Positions 1-7,978 of a stretch of DNA of 64,000 nucleotides are shown here, piece after piece (positions within the stretch are counted from its first letter, which is position 1; every line of letters starts with the position of its first letter). Source of the stretch: Saccharopolyspora galaxeae (lineage in GTDB: Bacteria > Actinomycetota > Actinomycetes > Mycobacteriales > Pseudonocardiaceae); contig NZ_JADDUE010000014.1 of the NCBI RefSeq assembly GCF_016526145.1, positions 1 to 64,000 on the forward strand. Reading direction: 5' to 3'. Both the position numbers and the translations under genes were made by a program. The notes under the pieces are model-generated. The model searched no databases. It saw nothing but the letters and a program-made list of their open reading frames with translations, and was not told where the DNA came from.

Positions 1-525
1 ATGGACGGGTCTTTCTGTCCGGCGGACGAGTTGGTCGCACTTCTCATCCTGCCGCCGAAAGACCCGTCCCCCTCCTCAGACCCCGCCAGCCGACACCAAC
101 GTCACGACCCGCAACAGCTAGCCGTGATCGGCACGGTGCTCGCGCTGATCGACGCGCTACACCATCGGCTTCCGCACCCGTGGCTGACGATCCTGCTGGC
201 GGGCGGTCTCGTGGTGTTCGGGACAACTCGGCCGGAACTTCTGCCACGTCTGATCGCGGCGAGCCTGCTGGTATTGGCGCTCGGGCTGTTGGTGCAGTGG
301 GTGATACCGGGCGAGGTCGGCTTCGGCGACACGCTTCTACTCGCCGCGCTAGCCCCGTTCTGGGCCTGGCACGGCTGGCCGACCGTCCTTACTGGACTGA
401 TCACCGCGCACCTCGTGCTCGGGAGCTTCGCGGGACTGGCCTGGCTACTCGGGCTCCGCGAGCGAAACACCCGGATCGCAGCCGGTCCCGTGCTGCTGTT
501 GGGCGCGTGGATTCCGCTGCTGTAG
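1..525 (+). CDS. Prepilin peptidase, A24 family (TadV/CpaA-like), possibly 5'-partial
   Basis: Membrane aspartyl protease that would cleave the leader of Flp/TadE-type prepilins. Two features identify it: an Asp in the motif IDALHHRLPHPWL (about residues 50-62) and a second in GFGDTLLLAAL (about 107-117). They match the paired catalytic aspartates of A24 peptidases. Several hydrophobic segments surround them. At 174 residues it is the short form, without the cysteine-rich methylase domain. The ORF opens with ATG at base 1, so the true start may lie upstream. It heads a plus-strand pilus operon running to 10275. Confidence 0.8.
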   Translation: MDGSFCPADELVALLILPPKDPSPSSDPASRHQRHDPQQLAVIGTVLALIDALHHRLPHPWLTILLAGGLVVFGTTRPELLPRLIAASLLVLALGLLVQWVIPGEVGFGDTLLLAALAPFWAWHGWPTVLTGLITAHLVLGSFAGLAWLLGLRERNTRIAAGPVLLLGAWIPLL

Positions 526-1058
526 CCCGCTTCCGTCGGTTGCCCGCAGCACTCGGCACGGTGCTGCTAGCCGGGATGCTCACGGCTTGCGCGAACACTG
601 AGCCGCCAGATCCTCCGGATAAACCGGTGATCGCGGGTCCGCCGCAGGCCCAGTCGCCTCGCGATGGCGAGCAGGCTCGGGTCGCCGAGAGCTACGAGCG
701 GTTTTGGCGGGTGTCGCAGGCCGTGCCACACCACCCGGTCGAGCAGCAACGCCCCGAATTGGCGAGCGTGGCCACCGAGTCATTGACGAACACGATGCTC
801 GGCAACCTGGAACAGCAGCGCACCCGCAGGATCACCCTCTACGGACACATCCGGCCCCGCATCAGCGAAGTACGGATCGAGGGATCTCGGGCGGTGGTGA
901 CGGATTGCCAGGACGCCAGCCGCTCCGGACAGGCCGATGCCTCAGGACAGCCGCGCACGGTGGGTCTGGCCCGCAACCCGGTCTCCAGCACGTTGCACCA
1001 CGACGCGGATGGGCAGTGGCGGATGGTGCGGATCGACTATCCGGGCGGGAGCTGCTGA
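507..1058 (+). CDS. Predicted lipoprotein in Tad operon
   Basis: Secreted lipoprotein of about 183 residues and unknown function. A GTG at 507 gives a short arginine-rich N-terminus, a hydrophobic core and the lipobox LLAGMLTAC, so the cysteine would be lipidated. The start overlaps the prepilin peptidase stop, and the stop overlaps the next start by ATGA, showing translational coupling. TTG at 540 is the alternative start; it also keeps the lipobox. The mature part has no domain I recognise. Its position suggests a surface or envelope role in pilus assembly. Confidence 0.6.
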   Translation: MDSAAVARFRRLPAALGTVLLAGMLTACANTEPPDPPDKPVIAGPPQAQSPRDGEQARVAESYERFWRVSQAVPHHPVEQQRPELASVATESLTNTMLGNLEQQRTRRITLYGHIRPRISEVRIEGSRAVVTDCQDASRSGQADASGQPRTVGLARNPVSSTLHHDADGQWRMVRIDYPGGSC

Positions 1059-1894
1059 TGCGGGCGCGCAGCGTGTTTTCCGTGCTGGCCGGGCTCACCG
1101 CCGGAGCGTTGCTACCGGCACCTGCGTTCGCCGACGGCGTCATGGTGCTGCCCGGTGATGCTCAGGGCTACTACGGCTCGCCCTCGATCGACCTGGGTGC
1201 TGTGGCCGGAGGAACACACGCAGGATCGGGGAGCCCAGGTTCCGACGAGTCCGACGGGACCGGCGGCGATGTTGCTGGGCCGCCTTTGGGATTGAGCTGG
1301 TCGGCCCCGGCAGGCGGTGTGCCGGAGTGGTTTTCGATCCTGCCGGAGTTCCGCTTTCCCGATTTCACTGATCCCGCGGCGCCGTCGCCGGGCGTGCTGG
1401 CCAGGCAGGCGGCCGAGCAGTTGCGGTTGCCGTTGCCGACACCGCTGCATTCGCCGGATCTGCAGCTCCCGGACGGGCGCGCGGCCACGGTGGTCGGTGA
1501 GCACACCTGGTTCTGGACCGAACCCACGGACTGGCGACCGGTGTCGCGGCGGGTGCAGATCGGGCCGGTGTGGGCAGAAGTCACCGCCACGCCCCAACGG
1601 TTGAACCTGGATCCAGGTACCGGGCAGCCAGCGGCCTCCTGTGCTGGTCCGGGGACGCCCTACGCGCGGTCGTTCGGACTGCACACCGCTTCTCCGGACT
1701 GCGACATCGTCTTCGACCGCTCCTCAGTCGGTCGGCCCGGCGAGCAGGTGCGCGCCGAGTGGGCGATCGCCTGGTCGGTGTCGTGGCGCGGATTCGACGG
1801 CACCATCCCTGCAGGCGGCACCCTGGCACCGATGACTTCGCGAGCCGACGCGGAGCTGGCCGTGGCCGAGGCCCAAGCCCTCACTACCGACTGA
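1058..1894 (+). CDS. Secreted protein of unknown function in Tad operon
   Basis: A 278-residue protein with a clear Sec signal peptide (Arg near the N-terminus, hydrophobic stretch ending AFA-D at about residue 23). The mature part is rich in Gly, Pro, Ser and Trp. It has two cysteines near ASCAGPG and SPDCD that could form a disulfide. No membrane anchor is visible after the signal. I do not recognise the family. ATGA overlap with the lipoprotein gene shows co-translation, so it is probably an exported pilus accessory protein. Confidence 0.6.
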   Translation: MRARSVFSVLAGLTAGALLPAPAFADGVMVLPGDAQGYYGSPSIDLGAVAGGTHAGSGSPGSDESDGTGGDVAGPPLGLSWSAPAGGVPEWFSILPEFRFPDFTDPAAPSPGVLARQAAEQLRLPLPTPLHSPDLQLPDGRAATVVGEHTWFWTEPTDWRPVSRRVQIGPVWAEVTATPQRLNLDPGTGQPAASCAGPGTPYARSFGLHTASPDCDIVFDRSSVGRPGEQVRAEWAIAWSVSWRGFDGTIPAGGTLAPMTSRADAELAVAEAQALTTD

Positions 1895-1944
1895 CACCTC
1901 CTCTTTTCGTTTTCCGCATTGTTCTCTTGTTTCCGGGGAGACGT

Positions 1945-2613
1945 ATGTCCACAACAGACACATCACCCAGCACGGACCGGCATGGTCAACGCATTTCGGA
2001 TGAGCCGCGGGTGCCGCGGAAGAAGCGTGGCTGGGTGTGGGCGACCGCGGTCGTGCTCGTGATCGGCGCTACCGGCGGCAACGCCGCTTTGATCGCTGCG
2101 TTGTCGGATCGGGAGCCCGTACTCGTACTGGCCCGAGATGTGCCCTGGGGCAAGCGGATCTCGCAGGCCGACGTCCAACCTGTCGAACTTTCCGCCGACG
2201 TAACCCAGTTCGCGGTCCCGGATACCGATCGCGGAACGGTCGTCGGGCAGGTGGCCGGGCAGAACCTGCACGCCGGAGGTCTGCTCGCCTACAGCGATCT
2301 GGCTCGGCAGGCCATCCCCGCGGCCGGGCAACAGGTGCTCGGACTCCGGTTGGAACCAGGCCGGTTTCCAGTCCGGGGGTTGCTGCCGAACGATCCCGTC
2401 GCCGTACACCCCGCGCCCGAGCAGACCACCACGTCCACCCAGCAGGCCGAGCCGGGGGCGGAGTTCACGGCCCGCGTCGTGCGCAGTTCTCCACCGGATG
2501 CCGAGGGCGCGATCACCGCGGACCTGCTCATCCCGGACGCCACCGCATCTGAGGCGGTTGCTGCCGCGGTCGGCGGGGCACAAGTCAGCCTCCTCGGCCC
2601 GGACCACCAGTGA
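1945..2613 (+). CDS. SAF-domain pilus assembly protein (CpaB/RcpC-like)
   Basis: A 222-residue protein with a cytoplasmic basic N-terminus (RKKRG), one membrane segment (about 30-50) and then an SAF-like domain starting at LARDVPWGKRISQADV. SAF domains occur in the CpaB/RcpC family, which helps position the outer pilus assembly machinery. Start ATG 1945 has a GGGGAG ribosome site eight bases upstream; longer in-frame ORF starts would run into the preceding gene. It sits between the secreted protein and the CpaE-like gene, the usual place for CpaB in Tad loci. Confidence 0.65.
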   Translation: MSTTDTSPSTDRHGQRISDEPRVPRKKRGWVWATAVVLVIGATGGNAALIAALSDREPVLVLARDVPWGKRISQADVQPVELSADVTQFAVPDTDRGTVVGQVAGQNLHAGGLLAYSDLARQAIPAAGQQVLGLRLEPGRFPVRGLLPNDPVAVHPAPEQTTTSTQQAEPGAEFTARVVRSSPPDAEGAITADLLIPDATASEAVAAAVGGAQVSLLGPDHQ

Positions 2614-2640
2614 TTCCCCTGTTGTGAAAGGAGAAATGCA

Positions 2641-3435
2641 ATGGCGATCACCGCAGTGATCAGTGCACTCGGCGCGCCTGGAGTGTCGACGACGGTGGCG
2701 GCGTTGGCCACCGCCTGGCCCGGCCCCCTCTTGGCGGCGGATGCCGACCCGGTACGCGGAGCGTTGGTACCGGGGTGGCTCTCACGCTGGTGGGTCGACG
2801 GGCGCCTGACGACCGAGACCGGGGTGGTGACTTTCGCCGCCAGCACTCGACGCATGACCACGGTGCCGGCCGAAGGGTTGGCCGGGCACGTCCACGCCGT
2901 TCCCCACGCCCGGCACATCCGTGTCCTCCCCGGGGTGCTGCACGCCGAACAGGCGATCGCGATCGGCTCCGATGGCTGGTCACGGTTGGCCAGTGCCCTG
3001 CGCGATGTCACGAAGTCCGGACCGGACGTGCTCGTCGATGCCGGACGGTGGTGCCCGCAAACTCCGTGGCCGCTGCTGAACGCGGCTGACCGGGTGTTGC
3101 TCGCGGTGCGGCCGAGTTTGCGGTCCTGCTCGGGTAGCACCGACCTCGCCCGGTACCTGACTGATCGGTACCAGCGCGTCGAACTCGCCGTGTTGGCAGC
3201 GGATTCTCGACAGGCTGCCGACACCGCGCAGGCTCTGGGCGTGCCTGTCGGGTTCTCACTGCCCGAGGATGCGCCCAGCGCGCGGGTGTTCTCCGATGGC
3301 GCCGAGCAACCGAAGCATCTGCATCGCCGTCCGTTGTGGAAGGCGATTCGCTCGACCGCTCGCGGGTTGCATCGTCAGGCCCACGTCACGGTCCGGTTCT
3401 GCCGCGACTCGACACGGGCAGGTGTCGGCGAATGA
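2641..3435 (+). CDS. CpaE/MinD-like P-loop protein of the Tad system, degenerate Walker A
   Basis: A 264-residue ParA/MinD-superfamily protein, the usual partner that localises TadA. The N-terminal loop reads SALGAPGVSTTVAALA; it has the shape of the deviant Walker motif (KGGxGKTT) but lacks both lysines. Nucleotide hydrolysis is therefore doubtful and the protein may act as a scaffold. The fold is otherwise recognisable from ADADP and VLVDAGR. A strong AAAGGAG lies just before ATG 2641. The stop overlaps the tadA start by ATGA. Confidence 0.65.
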   Translation: MAITAVISALGAPGVSTTVAALATAWPGPLLAADADPVRGALVPGWLSRWWVDGRLTTETGVVTFAASTRRMTTVPAEGLAGHVHAVPHARHIRVLPGVLHAEQAIAIGSDGWSRLASALRDVTKSGPDVLVDAGRWCPQTPWPLLNAADRVLLAVRPSLRSCSGSTDLARYLTDRYQRVELAVLAADSRQAADTAQALGVPVGFSLPEDAPSARVFSDGAEQPKHLHRRPLWKAIRSTARGLHRQAHVTVRFCRDSTRAGVGE

Positions 3436-4775
3436 CCACACACGCGCTGCCGTGGTTCGACGACGGCGACCCCATTCCCGACCCGGCCACTGTGGACGCC
3501 TTGCGGCAACGGGCCGCCGCGCGCCTGAGCCGACAGGAGCATGACGAGCAGGCGGTGGTTTCCGACGTCGTCTTCGCCTGGGCCGCCGAACGTGCCAGCG
3601 CCGGGCTCCCTGCCGTTGCCGACGCAGTGGAACGCCGCGTGATCCGCGCGGTGCACGGCGCCTTGGCCGGTCTCGGCGGTATCGCGGCCCTGCTAGATCG
3701 CGACCAGATCGAAAACATCCACATCCACGGGCACGACCACGTGCTCGTCGAAACCGCCACCGGCACCACCGCACGCTGGCCACACCCGGTCGCCGACTCC
3801 GACGAAGCCCTGATGGACACCCTCGGTGAGATCTTCGCCCGCGCCGGCCGCACCTCGCGCGAATTCTCCCCGGCACATCCCATCGCCAACGTCCGCATCC
3901 CTGCCGGCGGGCCACTCGGCGCCCGCATCGCGGCCGTGCGCGAACTCTGCGACCGGCCCAAGGTCGCGATCCGCCGACACCGCCTCGCCCACGCCACCCT
4001 CGACGACCTCCACACCAACGGCACTCTCGATGCCCGGCTGCACCAGTTCCTCGCCGCCACGGTGGCTGCCGGACTCAACGTGCTAGTCACCGGCGGGCCG
4101 TATGCGGGCAAGACCACCCTGTTGCGGGCGCTGTGCCAGCAGGTTCCCGCCCCGGAGCACGTGGTCACCGTCGAAGACGACTACGAACTCGGCCTGCACC
4201 TCGATTCCGCACGGCACCCGGTGGTGAGCGCGTGGGAATCGCGGACCGCCGGAGCCGAAGGAACCGGGGAGATCACCCTCGACGATCTGCTCAAACAAGC
4301 CCTGCGGCATTCACCGTCACGAGTGGTGGTCGGTGAGGTCCGCGCCGGAGAAATCACCGCATTGCTGCGGGCATTGGGCAACGGAGCAGCAGGTGGGATG
4401 GGCACCCTGCACGCCACCAGCGCTCGTGCGGTCCCCGATCGGATCGCCGCCCTCGGCCAGTTGGCGAACCCACCGCTGCCGATCCACGCCGCACACCGCT
4501 GGACCGCTTCCGCGCTCGATCTGATCGTGCACGTCACTCGCCACGATCGACCCGACGGGCGCAGGCGCAGCGTGGGCGAGATCGTCGAAGTCGGACCAGT
4601 CGGTGACGCTGAAACTCCCGACCTGACCCCGATTTTCGCCACTCCGACTGGCCAGGACCAGCCGACCCCCATCGGGCCACCGGCCCCGCACCTGCTCGAC
4701 CGGCTCACTCGCGCCGGTCTCAACCCCGGAGTGTTCGACTGCGCTGCACCGGCCTGGGGCGGTGAGCATCAATGA
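3432..4775 (+). CDS. tadA: Tad pilus secretion ATPase (TadA/CpaF family)
   Basis: Hexameric secretion ATPase that powers Flp/Tad pilus assembly from the inner face of the membrane. It has 447 residues. Walker A is GGPYAGKTT (about 221-229). A Walker-B-like segment with the catalytic glutamate is RVVVGEVRAGE (about 297-307). The GMGTLHATSA motif is typical of VirB11/TadA enzymes. Start ATG 3432 overlaps the upstream stop; the longer ORF start at 3336 lies inside the CpaE-like gene and is unlikely. It is coupled by ATGA to tadB. Confidence 0.9.
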   Translation: MTTHALPWFDDGDPIPDPATVDALRQRAAARLSRQEHDEQAVVSDVVFAWAAERASAGLPAVADAVERRVIRAVHGALAGLGGIAALLDRDQIENIHIHGHDHVLVETATGTTARWPHPVADSDEALMDTLGEIFARAGRTSREFSPAHPIANVRIPAGGPLGARIAAVRELCDRPKVAIRRHRLAHATLDDLHTNGTLDARLHQFLAATVAAGLNVLVTGGPYAGKTTLLRALCQQVPAPEHVVTVEDDYELGLHLDSARHPVVSAWESRTAGAEGTGEITLDDLLKQALRHSPSRVVVGEVRAGEITALLRALGNGAAGGMGTLHATSARAVPDRIAALGQLANPPLPIHAAHRWTASALDLIVHVTRHDRPDGRRRSVGEIVEVGPVGDAETPDLTPIFATPTGQDQPTPIGPPAPHLLDRLTRAGLNPGVFDCAAPAWGGEHQ

Positions 4776-5608
4776 ACCCCGAGCTGCTCACCGCCGGGGC
4801 CTGCGGACTAATCCTCGCGCTCGCCGTCCTGCTCCTCCTCTATGGACACCACATTCCTCGTCGCGTTCCGCCGGTGTGGAACGTGCCGCGGTCGTGGCGC
4901 CTCGCCACAGGTGGGCTCGTGCTTGGCACTCTCGCCTGGTGGGCGACAGGCTGGCCGGTAGCCGGAGCGATCACGACCGCCACCACAGTGGGCCTGCCGC
5001 CTGTACTCGCCCCGCCTGCGGCGAAAGAGGCCATCGCCCGCGCCGAGGCACTGACCACGTGGACCAGACGACTCGGCGACCTGCTCGCCTCCGGCTCCGG
5101 CGGCCTCTCCCACGCGATCACGCGGTCCGCGGCGACCGCCCCGGAGCCCCTGACGTCGCCGGTGCAACGCCTCGCCCACCGAATGCGCACACAGGGCACC
5201 GAAACAGCACTGCGCGCCTTCGCCGACGACCTCGCCGACCCCGCCGTGGACACCGTCGTGCTCGCCCTGCTGCTGCGACTGCGCGCCGGAGGACGTGGCC
5301 TCGCCGACCTGCTGCACCAGCACGCCGAAACCCAAGCCCGCGAGGTCACCTCCCGGCGCCAAATCGAGGCCGACCGGGCGAAACCGCGCACCACCGTGCG
5401 CTGCTTGCTCGGCATCACGGTGGCGATGCTGACCGGGCTCGTGGCCTTCGCCGGCGACTACCTCACCCCGTTCGACACTCCCAGCGGGCAAGGCGTCCTC
5501 GCTGGGCTCGGACTGCTCGGCGCCGCGGCGGTGGCGTGGATGCACCGGCTCACCCGCCCCGGCACGCCCCCGCGCTACTTGCTCAGCCCTGCCACGGAGA
5601 ACAGATGA
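4772..5608 (+). CDS. tadB: Tad inner-membrane platform protein TadB (T2SS F family)
   Basis: A 278-residue polytopic membrane protein with hydrophobic segments at the N-terminus (LILALAVLLLL), at about 45-75 and two near the C-terminus. Between them is a cytoplasmic helical stretch with the GxGGLSHAI pattern of the type II secretion F domain. It forms the inner-membrane platform with TadC and contacts TadA. ATGA overlaps on both sides place it firmly in the operon. Confidence 0.8.
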   Translation: MNPELLTAGACGLILALAVLLLLYGHHIPRRVPPVWNVPRSWRLATGGLVLGTLAWWATGWPVAGAITTATTVGLPPVLAPPAAKEAIARAEALTTWTRRLGDLLASGSGGLSHAITRSAATAPEPLTSPVQRLAHRMRTQGTETALRAFADDLADPAVDTVVLALLLRLRAGGRGLADLLHQHAETQAREVTSRRQIEADRAKPRTTVRCLLGITVAMLTGLVAFAGDYLTPFDTPSGQGVLAGLGLLGAAAVAWMHRLTRPGTPPRYLLSPATENR

Positions 5609-6474
5609 TCCCGCTCGCCGTGACCTGCGGTCTCGCCCTCGGCGCCGGACTGGCCGCTGCCTTCACCTACTGCCTGCCCCGAGCACGACTCGACCTACCG
5701 GCAGCACTGCACCACGTCACCAACACTGCAGACCACGAACCGACCAGGCCGAACGTCGTCCCGTGGCTATCCGCCCGCACACAACGATGTCAGCACCCAT
5801 GGCTGCGCCCACCCGATGCGGACCTGAACCTCCTGGAATTGTCGACCGAGCACTACGTCGCTCGCCGTCTGCGGGCCGCCGCACTCGGTCTCACGGCCGG
5901 GGCCGCGCTCGGCGCACTCGGTCTGGTCGTGAACCTACTTCCAGCAGTTGTCGCAGTCCTGTGCGCGGTCACGGGCGCCGCAAGCGGCGGGATGCTGCCA
6001 CATCTCCAGGTGCGCGAGACCGCCACCGAACGCAGGAAAAGCTACCGACGAGTGCTGGCGGTCTACCTGGACCTCGTCGCCCAAGAACGCAGCGCCGGAC
6101 GCGCCGCAACCCCGGCCCTGCGCGAAGCCGCCGAAACCAGCGACCACCCGCTGTTCCGACGCATCCACGCCACCGTCACCCACGCCCACCGGCTCGGCAA
6201 CACCCCCTGGGACGCCTTGCGCGACCTCGGAGACCGCCTGCAAGTGGCAGAACTGACCGACGTGGCCGACCTCGCGAACACCGCCGCCGACGGAGCCGCG
6301 ATCACGACCAGCCTGCACACCAAAGCCACCGCACTGCGCCACGCAGCGCTCACCGACGACACCACCCGAGCCAACTCCCGCAGCGAACACCTCACCGTGC
6401 CCGCCACCGTCCTGATCGTCGCCTTCCTCGGACTCGCCCTCTACCCCGCGATCAGCCCACTCCTGCAGTCCTGA
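5605..6474 (+). CDS. tadC: Tad inner-membrane platform protein TadC (T2SS F family)
   Basis: A 289-residue membrane protein: N-terminal segment, central pair of hydrophobic segments (about 92-130), a cytoplasmic F-domain (RVLAVYLDLVAQERSAGR) and a C-terminal segment (VLIVAFLGLALYP). The stretch LGDRLQVAELTDVADL is typical of TadC. It pairs with TadB as the second platform subunit. The ATG at 5605 overlaps the tadB stop; the long ORF starting at 4762 is out of register with tadB and has no support. Confidence 0.8.
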   Translation: MIPLAVTCGLALGAGLAAAFTYCLPRARLDLPAALHHVTNTADHEPTRPNVVPWLSARTQRCQHPWLRPPDADLNLLELSTEHYVARRLRAAALGLTAGAALGALGLVVNLLPAVVAVLCAVTGAASGGMLPHLQVRETATERRKSYRRVLAVYLDLVAQERSAGRAATPALREAAETSDHPLFRRIHATVTHAHRLGNTPWDALRDLGDRLQVAELTDVADLANTAADGAAITTSLHTKATALRHAALTDDTTRANSRSEHLTVPATVLIVAFLGLALYPAISPLLQS

Positions 6475-6494
6475 CCCCGAAAGGAACCCCGGCC

Positions 6495-6731
6495 ATGCAG
6501 CACCTACGCACCTTCCGAGCACGCCTCGAACGACTCGTCCTGACTCTCGCGCTCATCGCGACCACCGCACTGGACCACTGCCTCAGCCGCGCACGCCGCA
6601 TCCGAGTCGACGACCACGGCTCGGAAAGCACCGAAAAAGCCGTGCTGACCGCGATCGGGCTCACCATCGCGCTCGGCCTGGCCGGAGCGATCGCCGCCGT
6701 GGTGTCCAAATACCAAGGCCAACTCCACTAA
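6495..6731 (+). CDS. Small Flp-like major pilin
   Basis: A 78-residue protein with a long basic leader, then GSESTEKAV followed by a 22-residue hydrophobic helix. This resembles the Flp/TadE cleavage region, in which a glutamate five residues after the cut (E+5) precedes the helix. The gene sits between tadC and the tadE-like genes, where flp is expected. An AAAGGAA ribosome site precedes ATG 6495. The assignment rests on size, position and the pilin-like helix. Confidence 0.6.
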   Translation: MQHLRTFRARLERLVLTLALIATTALDHCLSRARRIRVDDHGSESTEKAVLTAIGLTIALGLAGAIAAVVSKYQGQLH

Positions 6732-6744
6732 CCCAGGGCCCGAC

Positions 6745-7146
6745 ATGACTGTCCACACCAGACACACCGATCGGGGTTCGGAAACCGTGGAAACGGCCGT
6801 GCTCGCCGGGCTCGCTGTCGTACTGCTGCTGTCGGTCGTGCAAGCGGGGTTGTGGTGGCACACCCGCAACCTGTGTCTGCACGCCGCGGCGACGGGGCTA
6901 CAAGCTTCCCGTGCCCTGCACGCCACCCCCGACGCGGGCGAACGGGCCGCGGCCGAGTTCCTGCACCGCGCTCCGAACGCCGCCAGCGACCCCGCCACGA
7001 TCGTCTCCGCCTCCGCCACGGAGGTATCGGTTCGAGTTTCGGCGACCGCGCCACGGGTGCTGCCGATTCCAGGGCTGGACTTCCGCGTCCACGAAACCGC
7101 CAGCGCCGCCCAAGAACGGTTCACCACCCCAGGAGAAACGCGATGA
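6745..7146 (+). CDS. TadE-like pseudopilin
   Basis: A 133-residue protein whose N-terminus, DRGSETVETAVLAGLAVV, is the TadE signature: Gly-Ser, then Glu, then a hydrophobic helix. The rest is a predicted extracytoplasmic domain. It would be processed by the peptidase at the start of the operon and form a minor pilus subunit. The stop overlaps the next start. Confidence 0.7.
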   Translation: MTVHTRHTDRGSETVETAVLAGLAVVLLLSVVQAGLWWHTRNLCLHAAATGLQASRALHATPDAGERAAAEFLHRAPNAASDPATIVSASATEVSVRVSATAPRVLPIPGLDFRVHETASAAQERFTTPGETR

Positions 7147-7571
7147 GCATCCCGGAATCCGAGCAGGGATCGGCCAGCATCGAACTCGCCGTACTCACCC
7201 CCGTCGTCCTGCTGGTGTTGGCACTCGTGATCGCCGGTGGACGCATCGTCACCGCGAATGCCGCCCTCGACACCGCCACCACCGCGGCAGCTCGCGCCGC
7301 GTCGCTCGCACGCACCGCCGGCCACGCCCAGACCGCGGCCCGCACCGTCACCGACCACGCCCTGGGCGAACACGGGCTGCATTGCACCGACCAACATCTC
7401 GCCGTGGACACCGGCGGATTCGCCACCACGCCCGGCCACACCGGCACCGTCACCGTCCGGACCTCCTGCACCGTGCCGCTGGCCGAGCTCTCTTTACCCG
7501 GCCTACCCGGCAGCGTGGCCCTTACCAGCGAGTTCGCCAGTCCTCTGGACCCGTACCGGGAACGCATATGA
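7143..7571 (+). CDS. TadE/TadG-like pseudopilin
   Basis: A 142-residue protein with an N-terminal GSASIELAVLTPVVLLVLAL segment, the classic TadE motif with conserved Glu before the helix. A small extracytoplasmic domain with two cysteines (CTD and SCTV) follows. It starts at ATG 7143, overlapping the previous stop, and ends overlapping the next gene. Confidence 0.7.
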   Translation: MSIPESEQGSASIELAVLTPVVLLVLALVIAGGRIVTANAALDTATTAAARAASLARTAGHAQTAARTVTDHALGEHGLHCTDQHLAVDTGGFATTPGHTGTVTVRTSCTVPLAELSLPGLPGSVALTSEFASPLDPYRERI

Positions 7572-7978
7572 TCCGGCCGCACGAACACGACCGCGGCTCG
7601 ATCAGCGTGCTCGTAGCCGTCTTGCTGCCCTGCCTGCTGCTCGTGCTCACCCTCGTCGTCGACGGTGCCGACCGGATGCGCGCGCTCGCCCGCGCCGACG
7701 CGGTCGCAGCCGAAGCCGCCCGCGCCGCGCTGACCGCCCTCGACACCCGCACCACGACGATCACCATCGACACCCACCGAGCACGCCGTGCCGCGCACTC
7801 AGCCCTTGCCGCCAGTGGGCACCGCGGCACGATCACCCTCGACGGGCGGCGCGTGCAGGTGCGAGTCGCACATTCGGAACTCACCAAGATCGGCCTGCTC
7901 GGACGCATCCACGACGTCACCGGCCACGCCACTGCCGAACTCGGTCTCGGCACCAGCAGCCCGGGACTCACGCCATGA
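7568..7978 (+). CDS. TadG-like minor pilin
   Basis: A 136-residue protein. DRGSISVLVAVLLPCLLLVL is a TadE/G-like transmembrane start, but the usual Glu is replaced by valine, so processing may differ. The C-terminal part is a small domain ending in TAELGLGTSSPG. It has ATGA couplings on both sides. It is the third pseudopilin-like gene in a row. Confidence 0.65.
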   Translation: MIRPHEHDRGSISVLVAVLLPCLLLVLTLVVDGADRMRALARADAVAAEAARAALTALDTRTTTITIDTHRARRAAHSALAASGHRGTITLDGRRVQVRVAHSELTKIGLLGRIHDVTGHATAELGLGTSSPGLTP

